Shown: positions 1 to 14,900, counted from the stretch's first letter. The stretch: 64,000 bases of DNA from Amblyomma americanum (GCF_052857255.1 NC_135497.1:546380531-546444530), one strand, 5' to 3'. Notes: generated by a model not told the origin, from the letters alone. Translations and numbers: made by a program.

Positions 1-498
1 TCCGTTGTGCACAACTGCCTTTACATCACAGCAGGGCACACTAGTCCTTAGCAGTGTTTCGGTGAGTGTTTGCGACTCGCGAGCAAGAGAATAAGGCGAA
101 AGGGAACTGCGCCAAGAGCTTCTCTATCGCCGACAGTAAAAGCGCGTCCTGACGCCGTGCATATGAGCTCCAGGTTTGTAAGCGGCTGCAGCCCCCTGGG
201 ACGACGACGACGCGTGGCATCAAGAAAAAGAGTCGCCAAACTCGGTGACGAAGCAAGGAGGGCCGCGCATACAAAGAGCGCCAGAGCAAGGAATTATATA
301 AGAAAGCGCACGTATGGCATGCGGTAGGGATAGGGGAACGAGGATGGAACGGAGGGAGCGCACAACGGGGAAGCCGCCGGTTCCAGAGAAGCTCCCTCGC
401 CCCTACCGAGCCCCCCTCTCGACAGCCTGAGCCGCGTGCGGGAAGAAAAAAAGCGCCAACGGGAGCAAACAACGCCGTCTACCCGGAACAAAAAAAAA

Positions 499-510
499 GG
501 GGGGGGGGGG
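499..510. repeat. A9-G12 homopolymer junction
   Basis: Nine A residues (490-498) run directly into twelve G residues (499-510). This is a purine-only simple repeat. Length errors are likely here in any assembly. Confidence 0.9.
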
Positions 511-839
511 AAGCAGCCAAGGAGGAAGAGGCGGCGTTTCATAAATCGTTGAACGTCGCAGGAAGCCCCGGGCGCGCGCATTGTTCGCATTCCTGCCGTA
601 CTTTCTCCCACCAGACGGGACGACGGCGGCGCCGAGGGGGACCAGCGCCTGCCTCGTTGGCCTTCGATCGCTGCGCCGGGGGAGGGTGAAAAACCAATAT
701 AAAACGACTTTGAGACTGGGATATTGCGTTTCGGGCTCCCGCTCCCTCCCGGCCGACCCTTGCCGGGCTCCTTGCAGAACCTCTCTTCGAGCGACGGCTG
801 CTGGAATGCCCCGCGACCCCGACTGTCCGCGCACCGTTT

Positions 840-844
<5 letters not shown>

Positions 845-880
<36 letters not shown>
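845..880. repeat. 36-base poly-G tract
   Basis: An uninterrupted run of 36 G residues follows TACC and precedes AAGGACTT. G runs this long are rare in nuclear genomes. They can form intermolecular or stacked G-quadruplexes and are hard to sequence, so the true length is uncertain. It generates the spurious poly-Gly and poly-Pro open frames on either strand. Confidence 0.92.
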
Positions 881-881
<1 letters not shown>

Positions 882-1150
882 AGGACTTCGACCGGCATCC
901 CGCCGCTCCCGCGTGAACCGCCGCCCGAGTAGGCTGACGCGCGGCACGTGCGGCGTGCTTGGTCAGCTGACTCACGAAACCTGCGCCGTGCGAAAACCGG
1001 AGCATTTGTTCCTGGCGGCGGCGGGTTTCTGTCTCTTATGAAGCCTATATTTGTCCCGCTGCTTCCGCACCACCGTGTTTGCCGAGGGCGTTTAGAGAGC
1101 TTGCTCACAACGCACTTCGGCTGTTTCCTCCTGCGTGGCTTGAAAGTTTG

Positions 1151-4100
1151 ACACTGCTATTGTGGTCAGCACGCCACAGCGACCGCACGGGCATGGACAC
1201 ACCTCGCAGGATCATTTAGGCGCTACTGATCGAGTTATTCGCCCATACTACGGTGGTAGACAATCAGCTTTCGGCATTTAGGCCTGCGCGAAATTATTGA
1301 TGCCCACATTAATTGGAACGACTTCACGGTGGGGGAGAGGGGAGGATACAAGCTCCCGGAGAAGAGTGCAAGCCACTACAGCTGCTTTATTATCGCTCGT
1401 GTTTCCCAGTTCAGACATCGCCAGCAGCTTGCGTACAACTGCGGACCAAAATTCGGCTGCGATCAATGCGATCTATGCGGACGAGCATGCGTTAGCTTTG
1501 CTACTCTGATCGTGTCACCGATTGTTGTTGACGAGCCGAATTTACACCAGCGACAATTAATCTTTCTATGTGAACATTAATTTGTTTTTGTGTTGTTCAA
1601 TTAGTAGAAATCACACGCCCAGTAGCCACCGATTTTCCTCTTTGGTGGCTGTTCTGAGATTTTCTCTCCCTCATTAGAAGTCTCCAAACCGCCAACAGCG
1701 TTGAAGACGCTGGCCCTCTTGTGCGCTCCATCATCTCCACGGCTACGCTTTTGGTTTGCGGCGCAGCTGAGGTGTCCACTGAGAATGGAGCCAATCACTG
1801 CGCATTTCCTTTTAATCGTTAAGATCTATCGCCGGTCAGTTTATTCGTAAAAGGCAGTCCTAATGCCGACGCATTGCAAGTCGGTTCAAGCGTTCTTAGT
1901 TGAGCTTGTGTTACATTCCAGTTCAAAATTCGCCATTGAGTTTCGAATTAAGACGTTTTTTTCATCTTGAGACTATGATTAATTGTGAGGCAAACATGTT
2001 AAATTTATCGTGCATTTCTCAATGCCGTATAAATGCGTTCAGACTAGGTTTCTGAGGTGTTCTGGACAAAAATAATAAAATATATTGAATTCCACGATTC
2101 TAACGCCTCTTTAACGGCACATAGAAACGCTAAGGTAAAGTTACGCGTACTTCAAACATGCACGAAACGAAGTGTGCAATTTCCGCTGAAAAGTGCAACA
2201 GTCCGGACACGACCCATCAATTCTGAGAGCAAATAGTTTCCATGGAAAGAGCACGAGTCAGTGCACTACAGTATAGATTTTATTGCGAGGCGTAAGCTGG
2301 AGGACAGTGCAGGCATATGCGTCATCCGTACACTCACCTGATTCGAACTTCCCCAGCTATGAAATCTATTGCAGGAGCAAAGCAAGCGATCTTACAGCAA
2401 AGTTGTGTTAGTTGATGCACATCATTACTTGCAAGCAATACGAAAAAAAATATTTCCGACAAAGTTTGTTGTATATACTCGAAATATCATTTTTCTTGTC
2501 ATGAACATAACTTTTCGCGTTACCCCAATGTTTCAGAATTATTAGTAAATGTTTCTTAATTATTACCTCAATTATTCACCAGAAATGTTATAAGTAGAAG
2601 GCCAGCGTTGATTTCAGGCTCTGAGGGTAGGGGCTGCTCTGATATCGTCTTGAATCGGGACTGGTGCTGAAAAACTGTATGTTTTTTATTTTTCATTTCT
2701 CCCAAATTCTTCCATCAAAGGTTGTTCGAAGTAACAGTTTTCTCTCTATTCCCCTCCCGACCCGGCATATTTTTGCCGAAATGTCCGCTTTCCAAAATTT
2801 TAAGAATTCATGATGGCATTCTTGTACAAAAAAGACAACAGGTGTCGCGTTTGAACATATTTTTTGATAACTTGCCCATTAGCATATTGTATTCAAATTA
2901 AAAGATCTATATATATTTTTGTGACGAAAGTAGGCTTTGAGCTCCTGTGTTTTACCGAAAAAAGACAGGGCTAACAAAATGACGACGAACAGAGACAAGC
3001 ACAATAGTAAACAAGATGCTGTCAGATGTTTGAAAGTTGAGTCGTATTGTTTTGGGTTTTACGGCAGATAAGGGGCTAAGGCTATCATGCGCCAAAAAAA
3101 GTGGCTGTGCAAGAATACTTAATTTTTAATTTCTGGCGAAAACGTGCACACGGTACCGACCAGAATATAGAATGAGAACCCATCTCGTGATGGCAAAGGA
3201 AGACAAAGCAGTGCTTAAAAGTCCGCTTCCACCTCTGAGCACCGGCGGTGAGACATGGCGCATACGAAGCGCTTGTCTCACACGGAATGTATGGCTTGCT
3301 CGTTGAGTAACGGCACAATGCTTCACCAAGAAATCTACTCATTAAATCAAAAGGAAAGAGCGCCCTTTATAAAAAACCTTTATATGCGAGGGGCAAAACC
3401 AATTTGGCGTGTGTTGTGCAACACCTTGAAGCCAAATAAGCAGCTTCGTTGCACCCTCTGGGATGCGATTCGAGCGACGTCATCAGTGGTTTCTTCGAAT
3501 ACGACTAGTGAGAGAGGCTTCTGCAGCACCTCGGGGAGGCTGCCTCCGCGCCGCTTCTTACGGATGTTGGAAACAGCCGTTGGGAGAATTTTCGTCTCCT
3601 TACAACGTACTCTTCGAGGTTCAGGGAGGAATTCCTAGGTTTGGCGCGGATCCATGCATGTTGCTCTAGCCCCAGGAGAAAGTACAAGCCGAGGCTCTAC
3701 GTCGTTGGCCGCCGAAACGCGATACACAAGGACTTAGAGCCGACCATTTCCACTGCTTGCGTAGTTGCCTGAACTGAGCTGGGGATTCTCAGACGAATAT
3801 CATGGAACGCACCTGCCAGATAGAAAAGTCTACGATTGCTACCATTTCTAAGATTATGTGCAAAGAGACTACTAATCTATTTTAGCCGTTCAGGAGATTA
3901 ATTACGACCCTTATACTCAACTCTGTGTCCGTCAGGTCGCACGACCTACTTGAAAAAACGACTTTCGTGCGCCGCTCATCATTCGTTCTCCATAACACTT
4001 AAAGCAAAATTTGGAACGCCGTATAATGTGCAATCGCGGCAACGCGTCCACAGTGAAGTTAATGTGTGCGGCATGTAAACTGCCGCTGTTTTTCTTGTGG

Positions 4101-5914
4101 TCATACAGTTTCCTTTCCCTCTTTCACCCCCAGAGGTGCGTTGGGTGCGCGGTTGAGCTCACGACCTGACGCAGCTGCGACTGAGAGAGAAGTACGCGTC
4201 GTCGCACTGCAGCACTTGCAGCTTTGAAAAGTGCGATTCTCGGAAATAATCACTGTGTAAGTACCCGAAAATGAGGGCGAAACATAGGGGCCACAAACGC
4301 AAGGTTGCCCGAAAAAGAGATTGATCACCGCTGGGTCTCTTTCGTGCGTGGAATCCAGCCGCTCATATATAAGTGCATGTGGGCGAGAGGGAAATTAAAC
4401 GCAGCAAAGGACGGCGAACGCCGCAACGGCCACAAACAAAAGGCGGCCATCAAACGGCTTCTTCCCGAATGTCGCCTGGCAGAAGAGAGGAGGAGGGGAG
4501 AATGCAACTGGCCCCTGTCGTCGCATGGCGGCCATCAATTTCAATTAACGACATCAGAGCCAAGGTGAAACAAGACGACCCCTGGTGGCGACCCCGAAAA
4601 GCGCCGCCCCTGCCCCCGCAGCGGGATCCAACGGTGATATATTCCCTTCTCGCCGCGTGCGCGCACGTGGGGAGGGATGGAAGGGGGCGCTGCCGCCGGA
4701 GCAAAGGTTTCCGCAGCGCCGTTGTGATAAGACACTACGTGCCGACGACCCGCTTCAACTCAGCAACTCTTACGGCGAGAGCAGAAACAGTGCTAAATAC
4801 CAACCAAATCTTTTTAAACGACACGGCATTAATGTCGCTGGCTTGGCTAACGTCATTACGTGCTTAGCAGAGCAGCTGCGGGCACGCTGCTGGGACCGCA
4901 AATCGCCCCCTACTTGGGCGACCTCCAAGAGCTTGCAGAATTTTCAACTATTACGAGATAAATATTTGCATCTTTACACTATGCTTAAGAGCATTCCTCG
5001 GAGTCCAGTGGTTCATTTAGTTTTGCTTAGATTTCATACCACTTTTTAACGCGCAGAACATATGAATCACCAACTAGCCGACGAGAGTAGAGCCGTGGTC
5101 TGGGGTTTTGTTAGCTATAAAGGAACAATATGGAACAGTCTCCCATGTTCCACCACGTCGTAGTGAGCTTAATGTATACGTTCTTCCCGTTATATAAGCT
5201 CTTCCTTACAGGCTAAAATTACAAGGAAACGCAGATTTCCGTTGCTCCGCTGGGTCCTGCAATTGCAGTCTGTATTTGCAGTGCATCCTACCAGCCAGTG
5301 TTGTCAATTAAGGGCGATTTCATCGCGACACAACAGGTGCGTGGTCATTCAGGCTCCGCAGCAGAAACTCTGTGACCAGTGCGCCACAAGCCTTTATCAG
5401 AACAACCTTCAGGTCATCAGATTCTGTTAACGTCACTAATCAATGCCGGAGTGATTAAAACAAAGCCTTATAGGTAAATGTTGGGGCTGGTGTGTAAATT
5501 CTTGTCGCAAGGTGTCTTGTCGTCACGAAATGAGCTTCGCGCCACGTTTCCAAAATTTATGCATTTCAAATACTTCAGTTGGAATATTAAAATTCGAATA
5601 AGCTGGGCCTTAGTTCATTAAGGCTCTGGTATGCGAATGCGAAATCTGTAAGCAGTGTCCGTGCAGCTTGGGTAGTAGCATGTGGAACTGGGAAAAACGA
5701 TGAGTCGGTATTTTGTTTGCCGTATATATCCGCACCGTTGCGATCCAGGCGAACCCCTGCATGACTCGTAAGCAATATCCTGTTATTTGATATCTTACCC
5801 AAACTGTCCCCTAAGCGATAAGAAAGCTTGCCACATAGGTGTAAGGCCGTGAGAGAAAGAAAGGTAAACAGTTCTTTTCTACAACAGGTGCGGCTAGCCT
5901 GGTTTCATATTTTG
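1151..5914. other. Unannotated flanking DNA left of the satellite
   Basis: About 4.8 kb with no recognisable gene. The longest open frames are under 170 residues, overlap on both strands, and show no motif I recognise. Most of it is AT-rich. A GC-richer, purine-rich patch at about 4300-4750 carries a TATATAAG string at 4366-4373, but no transcript or coding frame can be supported from sequence alone. Confidence 0.4.
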
Positions 5915-8900
5915 TTGCAACAGGGCAGAAAACTTAGCTAGTTGGTATACCTTCATGATGATAAAACCAGGCGCTCACAAACAAGGACACAGAGGGCACA
6001 CAGCGCTTGGCTCACTGTACTAGAAATTAGTTGCAACAGGGCAGAAAACTGAGCTAGTTGATATACGTTCATGATGAAAAATCCAGGCGCTCACTAACAA
6101 GGACACAGAGGGCACAGAGCGCTAGGCTCACTGTACTAGAAATTAGTTGCAACAGGGCAGAAAATTGAGCTAGTTGGTATACCTTCATGATGATAAATCC
6201 AGGCGCTCACAAACAAGGACACAAAGGACACACAGCGCTTGGCTCACTGTACTAGAAATTAGTTGCAACAGGGCAGAAAACTGAGCTAGTTGGTATATGT
6301 TCATGATGATAAATCCAGGCGCTCACAAACAACGACACAGAGAGGACACAGCGCTTGGCTCACTTTACTAGAAATTAGTTGCAACAGGGCAGAAAACAGA
6401 GCTAGTTGGTATACCTTCATGATGATAAATCCAGGCGCTCACAAACAAGGACACAGAGGGGACACAGCACTTGGCTCACTGTAATAGAAATTAGCTGCAA
6501 TAGGGCAGAAAACTGGGCTAGTTGGTATACCTTCATGATGATAAATCCAGGCGCTCACAAACAAGGACACAGAGGGGACACAGCTCTTGGCTCACTGTAC
6601 GAGAAATTAGTTGCAACAGGGCAGAAAACTGAGCTAGTTGGTAAACCTTCTTGATGATAAATCCAGGCGCTCACAAACAAGGACGCAGAGGGCACACAGC
6701 GCTTGGCTCACTGTACTAGAAATTAGTTGCAACAGGGCAGAAAACTGAGCTAGTTGGTATACGCTCATGATGATAAATCCAGGCGCTCACAAACAACGAC
6801 ACAGAGAGGACACAGCGCTTGGCTCACTTTACTAGAAATTAGCTGCAACAGGGCAGAAAACTGAGCTAGTTGGTATACCTTCATGGTGATAAATCCAGGC
6901 GCTCACAAACAAGGACACAGAGGGGACACAGCGCGTGGCTCACTGTACTAGAAATTAGTTGCAACAGGGCAGAGACTGAGCTAGTTGGTACACCTTCATG
7001 ATGATAAATCCAGGCGCTCACAAACAAGGACACAGAGGGGACACAGCGCGTGGCTCACTGTACTAGAAATTAGTCGCAACAGGGCAGAAAACTGAGCTGG
7101 TTGGTACACGTTCATGATGATAAATCCAGGCGCTCACAAACAACGACACAGAGAGGACACAGCGCTTGGCTCACTGTACTAGAAATTAGTTGCAACAGGG
7201 CAGAAAAGTGAGCTAGTTGATATACCTTCATGATGATAAATCCAGGCGCTCACAAAAAAGGACACAAAGGGGACACAGCGCTTGGCTCACTGTACTAGAA
7301 ATTAGTAGCACAGGGCAGAAAACTGAGCTAGTTGGTATACGTTCATGATGATAAATCCAGGCGCTCACAAACAACTACACAGAGAGGACACAGCGCTTGG
7401 CTCACTGTACTAGAAATTAGTTGCAACAGGGCAGAAAAGTGAGCTAGTTGATATACCTTCATGATGATAAATCCAGGCGCTCACAAAAAAGGACACAAAG
7501 GGGACACAGCGCTTGGCTCACTGTACTAGAAATTAGTTGCACAGGGCAGAAAACTGAGCTAGTTGGTATACGTTCATGATGATAAATCCAGGCGCTCACA
7601 AACAACTACACAGAGAGGACACAGCGCTTGGCACACTGTAGTAGAAATTCGTTGCAACAGGGCAGAAAACTGAGCTAGTTGGTATACCTTCACGATGATA
7701 AATCCAGGCGCTCACAAACAAGGACACAGAGGGGACACAGCGCTTCGCTCACTGTACTAGAAATTATTTGCAACAGGGCAGAAAACTGAGCTAGTTGGTA
7801 TACGTTCATGATGATAAACCCAGGAGCTCACAAACAACTACACAGAGAGGACACAGCGCTTGGCTCACTGTACTAGAAATTAGTTGCAACAGGGCAGAAA
7901 AGTGAGATGGTTGGTATACGTTCATAATGATAAATCCAGTCGCTCAAAAACAACGACACAGAGAGGACACAGCGCTTGGCTCACTGTACTAGAAATTAGT
8001 TGCAACAGGGCAGAAAACTGAGCTAGTTGGTATACGCTCATGATGATAAATCCAGGCGCTCACAAACAAGGACACAGAGGGGACACAGCGCTTGGCTCAC
8101 TGTACTAGAAATTAGTTGCAACAGGGCCGAAAACTGAGCTAGTTGGTATACCTTCATGATGATAAATCCAGGCGCTCACAAACAAGGACACAGAGGGTAC
8201 ACAGCGCTTGGCTCACAGTACTAGAAATTAGTTGCAACAGGGCAGAAAACTGAACTAGTTGGTATACCTTCATGATGATAAATCCAGGCGCTCACAAACA
8301 AGGACACAGAGGGGACACAGCGCTTGGCTCACTGTACTAGAAATTAGTTGCAACAGGGCAGAAAACTGAGCTGGTTGGTATACCTTCATGATGATAAATC
8401 CAGGCGCTCACAAACAAGGACACAGATGGGACACAGCGCATGGCTCACTGTACTAGAAATTAGTTGCAACAGGGCAGAAAACTGAGCTGGTTGGTATACG
8501 TTCATGATGATAAATCCTGGCGCACACAAACAACGACACAGAGAGGACACAGCGCTTGGCTCACTGTACTAGAAATTAGTTGCAACAGGGCAGAAAATTG
8601 AGCTAGTTGGTATACCTTCATGATGATAAATCCAGGCGCTCACAAACAAGGACAGAGAGTGGACACAGCGCTTGGCTCACTGTACTAGAAATTAGTTGCA
8701 ACAGGGCAGAAAACTGAGCTAGTTGGTATACCTTCATGATGATAAATCCAGGCGCTCACAAACAAGGACACAGAGGGGACACAGCGCTTGGCTTACTGTA
8801 CTAGAAATTAGTTGCAACAGGGCAGAAAACTGAGCTGGTTGGTATACGCCCATGATGATGAATCCAGGCGCTCACAAACAACGACACAGAGAGGACACAG

Positions 8901-11900
8901 CGCTTGGTTCACTGTACTAGAAATTAGTTGCAACAGGGCAGAAAACTGAGCTAGTTGGTATACCTTCATGATGATAAATCCAGGCGCTCACAAACAAGGA
9001 CACAGAGTGGACACAGCGCTTGGCTCACTTTACTAGAAATTAGTTGCAACAGGGCAGAAAACTGAGCTAGTTGGTATACCTTCATGATGATAAATCCAGG
9101 CGCTCACAAACAATGACACAGAGGGGACACAGCGCTTGGCTCACTGTGCTAGAAATTAGTTGCAACAGGGCAGAAAACTGAGCTAGTTGGTATACGTTCA
9201 TGATGATAAATCCAGGCGCTCACAAACAACTACACAGAGAGGACACAGCGCTTGGCACACTGTAGTAGAAATTCGTTGCAACAGGGCAGAAAACTGAGCT
9301 AGTTGGTATACCTTCACGATGATAAATCCAGGCGCTCACAAACAAGGACACAGAGGGGACACAGCGCTTGGCTCACTGTACTAGAAATTAGTTGCAACAG
9401 GGCAGAAAACTGAGCAAGTTCGTATACGTTTATGATGATAAACCCAGGCGCTCACAAACGGCACAGAGAGGACACAGCGCTTGGCTCACATTACTAGAAA
9501 TTAGTTGCAACAGGGCAGAAAACTGAGCTAGTTGGTATACCTTTTATGGTGATAAATCCAGGCGCTTACAAACAAGGACACAGAGGGGACACAGCGCTTC
9601 GCTCACTGTACTAGAAATTAGTTGCAACAGGGCAGAAAAGTGAGCTAGTTGGTATACCTTCATGATGATAAATCCAGGCGCTCACAAACAAGGACACAGA
9701 GGGGACACAGCGCTTGGCTCACTGTACTAGAAATTAGTTGCAACAGGGCAGAAGACTGAGCTAGTTGGTATACCTTCATGATGATAAATCCAGGCGCTCA
9801 CAAACAAGGACAGAGAGTGGACACAGCGCTTGGCTCACTGTACTAGAAATTAGTTGCAACAGGGCAGAAAACTGAGCTAGTTGGTATACCTTCATGATGA
9901 TAAATCCAGGCGCTCACAAACAAGGACACAGAGGGGACACAGCGCTTGGCTCACTGTACTAGAAATTAGTTGCAACAGGGCAGAAAACTGAGCTAGTTGG
10001 TATACCTTCATGATGATAAATCCAGGCGCTCACAAACAAGGACACAGAGGGGACACAGCGCTTGGCTCACTGTACTAGAAATTAGTTGCAACAGGGCAGA
10101 AAACTGAGCTGGTTGGTATACGCTCATGATGATGAATCCAGGCGCTCACAAACAACGACACAGAGAGGACACAGCGCTTGGTTCACTGTACTAGAAATTA
10201 GTTGCAACAGGGCAGAAAACTGAGCTAGTTGGTATACCTTCATGATGATAAATCCAGGCGCTCAGAAACAAGGACACAGAGTGGACACAGCGCTTGGCTC
10301 ACTTTACTAGAAATTAGTTGCAACAGGGCAGAAAACTGAGCTAGTTGGTATACCTTCATGATGATAAATCCAGGCGCTCACAAACAATGACACAGAGGGG
10401 ACAATGCGCTTGGCTCACTGTACTAGAAATTACTTGCAACAGGGCAGAAAACTGAGCTAGTTGGTATACGTTCATGATGATAAATCCAGGCGCTCACAAA
10501 CAACTACACAGAGAGGACACAGCGCTTGGCACACTGTAGTAGAAATTCGTTGCAACAGGGCAGAAAACTGAGCTAGTTGGTATACCTTCACGATGATAAA
10601 TCCAGGCGCTCACAAACAAGGACACAGAGGGGACACAGCGCTTGGCTCACTGTACTAGACATTAGTTGCAACAGGGCAGAAAACTGAGCAAGTTCGTATA
10701 CGTTTATGATGATAAACCCAGGCGCTCACAAACGACACAGAGAGGACACAGCGCTTGGCTCACATTACTAGAAATTAGTTGCAACAGGGCAGAAAACTGA
10801 GCTAGTTGGTATACCTTCATGGTGATAAATCCAGGCGCTTACAAACAAGGACACATAGGGGACACAGCGCTTCGCTCACTGTACTAGAAATTAGTTGCAA
10901 CAGGGCAGAAAACTGAGCTAGTTGGTATACGTTCATGATGATAAATCCAGGCGCTCACAAACAACTACACAGAGAGGACACAGCGCTTGGCTCACTGTAC
11001 TAGAAATTAGTTGCAACAGGGCAGAAAAGTGAGATGGTTGGTATACGTTCATAATGATAAATCCAGTCGCTCAAAAACAACGACACAGAGAGGACACAGC
11101 GCTTCGCTCACTGTACAAGAAATTAGTTGCAACAGGGCAGAAAAGTGAGCTAGTTGGTATACCTTCATGATGATAAATCCAGGCGCTCACAAAGAAGGAC
11201 ACAGAGGGGACACAACGCTTGGCTCACTGTACTAGAAATTAGTTGCAACAGGGCAGAAAACTGAGCTAGTTGGTATACCTTCATGATGATAAACCCAGGC
11301 GCTCACAAACACGGACACAGAGGGGACACAGCGCTTGGCTCACAGTACTAGAAATTAGTTGCAACAGGGCAGAAAACTGAGCTGGTTGGTATACCTTAAT
11401 GATGATAAATCCAGGCGCTCACAAACAAGGACACAGAGGGGACACAGCGCATGGCTCACTGTACTAGAAATTAGTTGCAACAGGGCAGAAAACTGAGCTG
11501 GTTGGTGTACGTTCATGATGATAAATCCAGGCGCTCACAAACAACGACACAGAGAGGACACAGCGCTTGGCTCACTGTACTAGAAATTAGTTGCAACAGG
11601 GCAGAAAACTGAGCTAGTTGGTATACCTTCATGATGATAAATCCAGGCGCTCACAAACAAGGACAGAGAGTGGACACAGCGCTTGGCTCACTGTACTAGA
11701 AATTAGTTGCAACAGGGCAGAAAACTGAGCTTGTTGGTATACCTTCATGATGATAAATCCAGGCGCTCACAAACAAGGACACAGAGGGGACACAGCGCTT
11801 GGCTCACTGTACTAGAAATTAGTTGCAACAGGGCAGAAAACTGAGCTGGTTGGTATACCTTCATGATGATAAATCCAGGCGCTCACAAACAAGGACACAG

Positions 11901-14900
11901 AGGGGACACAGCGCTTGGCTCACTGTACTAGAAATTAGTTGCAACAGGGCAGAAAAGTGAGCTAGTTGGTATACCTTCATGATGAAAATTCCAGGCGCTC
12001 ACAAACAAGGACACAGAGGGGACACAGCGCTTGGCTCACTGTACTAGAAATTAGTTGCAACAGGGCAGAAAACTGAGCTGGTTGGTATACGTTCATGATG
12101 ATAAATCCAGGCGCTCACAAACAACGACACAGAGAGGACACAGCGCTTGGCTCACTGTACTAGAAATTTGTTGCAACAGGGCAGAAAACTGAGCTGGTTG
12201 GTATTCGGTCATGATGATAATTCCAGGCGCTCACAAACAAGGACACAGAGGGGACACAGCGCTTGGCTCACTGTACTAGAAATTAGTTGCAACAGGGCAG
12301 AAAACTGAACTAGTTGGTATACTTTCATGATGATAAATCCAGGCGCTCACAAACAAGGACACAGAGGGGACAGAGCGCTTGGCTCACTGTACTAGAAATT
12401 AGTTGCAACAGGGCAGAAAAGTGAGCTGGTTGGTATACCTTCATGATGATAAATCCAGGCGCTCACAAACAAGGACACAGAGGAGACACAGCGCATGGCT
12501 CACTGTACTAGGAATTAGTTGCAACAGGGCAGAAAACTGAGCTGGTTGGTATACGTTCAAGATGATAAATCCAGGCGCTCACAAACAACGACACAGAGTG
12601 GACGCAGCGCTTGGCTCACTGTACTAGAAATTAGTTGCAACAGGGCAGAAAACTGAGCCTGTTGGTATACCTTCACGATGATAAATCCAGGCGCTCACAA
12701 ACAAGGACACAGAGGGGACAGAGCGCTTGGCTCACTGTACTAGAAATTAGTTGCAACAGGGCAGAAAACTGAGCAAGTTGGTATACGTTTATGATGATAA
12801 ACCCAGGCGCTCACAAACGACACAGAGCGGACACAGCGCTTGGCTCACATTACTAGAAATTAGTTGCAACAGGGCAGAAAACTGAGCTAGTTGGTATACC
12901 TTCATGGCGATAAATCCAGGCGCTTACAAACAAGGACACAGAGGGGACACAGCGCTTCGCTCAATGTACTAGAAATTAGTTGCAACAGGGCAGAAAACTG
13001 AGCTAGTTGGTATACGTTCATGATGATAAATCCAGGCGCTCACAAACAACGACACAGAGAGGACACAGCGCTTGGCTCACTGTACTAGTAATTAGTTGCA
13101 ACAGGGCAGAAAAGTGAGATGGTTGGTATACGTTCATAATGATAAATCCAGGCGCTCAAAAAGAACGACACAAAGAGAACACAGCGCTTGGCTCACTTTA
13201 CTAGAAATTAGTTGCAACAGTGCAGAAATCTGAGCTAGTTGGTATACGTTCATGATGATAAATCCAGGCGCTCAAAAAGAACGACACAAAGAGAACACAG
13301 CGCTTGGCTCACTTTACTAGAAATTAGTTGCAACAGTGCAGAAATCTGAGCTAGTTGGTATACCTTCATGGTGATAAATCCAGGCGCTCGCAAACAAGGA
13401 CACAGAGGGGACACAGCGCTTAACTCACTGTACTATAAATTAGTTGCAACAGGGCAGAAAACGGAGCTAGTTGGTATACGTTCATGATGATAAATCCAGG
13501 CGCTCACAAACAACGACACAGAGAGGACACAGCGCTTGGCTCACTGTACAAGAAATTAGTTGCAACAGGGCAGAAAAGTGAGCTAGTTGGTATACCTTCA
13601 TGATGATAAATCCAGGCGCTCACAAAGAAGGACACAGAGGGGACACAGCGCTGGGCTCCCTGTACTAGAAATTAGTTGCAACAGGGCAGAAAAGTGAGCT
13701 AGTTGGTATACGTTCATGATGATAAATCCAGGCGCTCACAACAACGAGACAGAGAGGACACAGCGCTTGGCTCACTTTACTAGAAATTAGTGGCAACAGG
13801 GCAGAAAACTGAGCTAGTTGGTATACCTTCATGATGATAAATCCTGGCGCTCACAAACAAAGACACAGAGGGGACACAGCGCTTGGCTCACTGTACTAGA
13901 AATTAGTTGTAACAAGGCAGAAAACTGAGCTAGTTGGTATACGTTCATGATGATAAATCCAGGCGCTCATAAAAAACGACACAGAGAGGACACAGCGCTT
14001 GGCTCACTGTACTAGAAATTAGTTGCAACAGGGCAGAAAAGTGAGCTAGTTGGTATACCTTCATGATGATAAATCCAGGCGCTCACAAACAAGGACACAG
14101 AGGGGACACAGCGCTTGGCTCACTTTACTAGATATTAGTTGTAACAGGGCAGAAAACTGAGCTAGTTGGTATACCTTCATGGTGATAAATCCATGCGCTC
14201 ACAAACAAGGACAAAGAGGGGACACAGCGCTTGGCTCACTGCACTAGAAATTAGTTGCAACAGGGCAGAAAACTGAGCTGGTTGGTATACCTTCATGATG
14301 ATAAATCCAGGCGCTCACAAACAAGGACACAGAGTGGACACAGCGCTTGGCTCACTGTACTAGAAATTAGTTGCAATAGGGCAAAAAACTGAGCTAGTTG
14401 GTATACCTTCATGATGATAAATCCAGGCGCTCACAAACAAGGACACAGAGGGGACACAGCGCTTGGCTCACTTTACTAGATATTAGTTGTAACACGGCAG
14501 AAAACTGAGCTAGTTGGTATACCTTCATGGTGATAAATCCATGCGCTCACAAACAAGGACAAAGAGAGGACACAGCGCTTGGCTCACTGTACTAGAAATT
14601 AGTTGCAACAGGGCAGAAAACTGAGCTGGTTGGTATACCTTCATGATGATAAATCCAGGCGCTCACAAACAAGGACACAGAGGGGACACAGCGCTTGGCT
14701 CACTGTACTAGAAATTAGTTGCAACAGGGCAGAAAACTGAGCTGGTTGGTATACGTTCATGATGATAAATCCAGGCGCTCACAAACAACGACACAGAGAG
14801 GACACAGCGCTTGGCTCACTGTACTAGAAATTAGTTGCAACAGGGCAGAAAACTGAGCTAGTTGGTATACCTTCATGATGATAAATCCAGGCGCTCACAA

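Larger units (their letters stand above)
1..1150. other. GC-rich gene-free segment
   Basis: This stretch is markedly GC- and CpG-rich compared with what follows. It contains TATA-like strings near 293-302 and 695-704. All long open frames here are overlapping low-complexity translations; several consist mainly of poly-Pro or poly-Gly encoded by the G run at 845-880. No domain or family is recognisable. It could be a CpG-rich promoter or the 5' end of a gene lying to the left, but nothing in the sequence decides this. Confidence 0.45.

Noticed and set aside
294..1108. Long minus- and plus-strand frames with poly-Pro or poly-Gly
   Set aside because: They depend on the G36 and A9G12 tracts, overlap each other in several frames and contain no domain.
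6290..6654. Open frames of 60-80 codons beginning MVYLHDDKSRRSQ or similar within the array (also at 30036, 43597, 48585, 49513)
   Set aside because: They are translations of the 116-bp satellite; the frame shifts each unit and ends at the unit's own TAG codons. Identical copies reflect block duplication, not selection.
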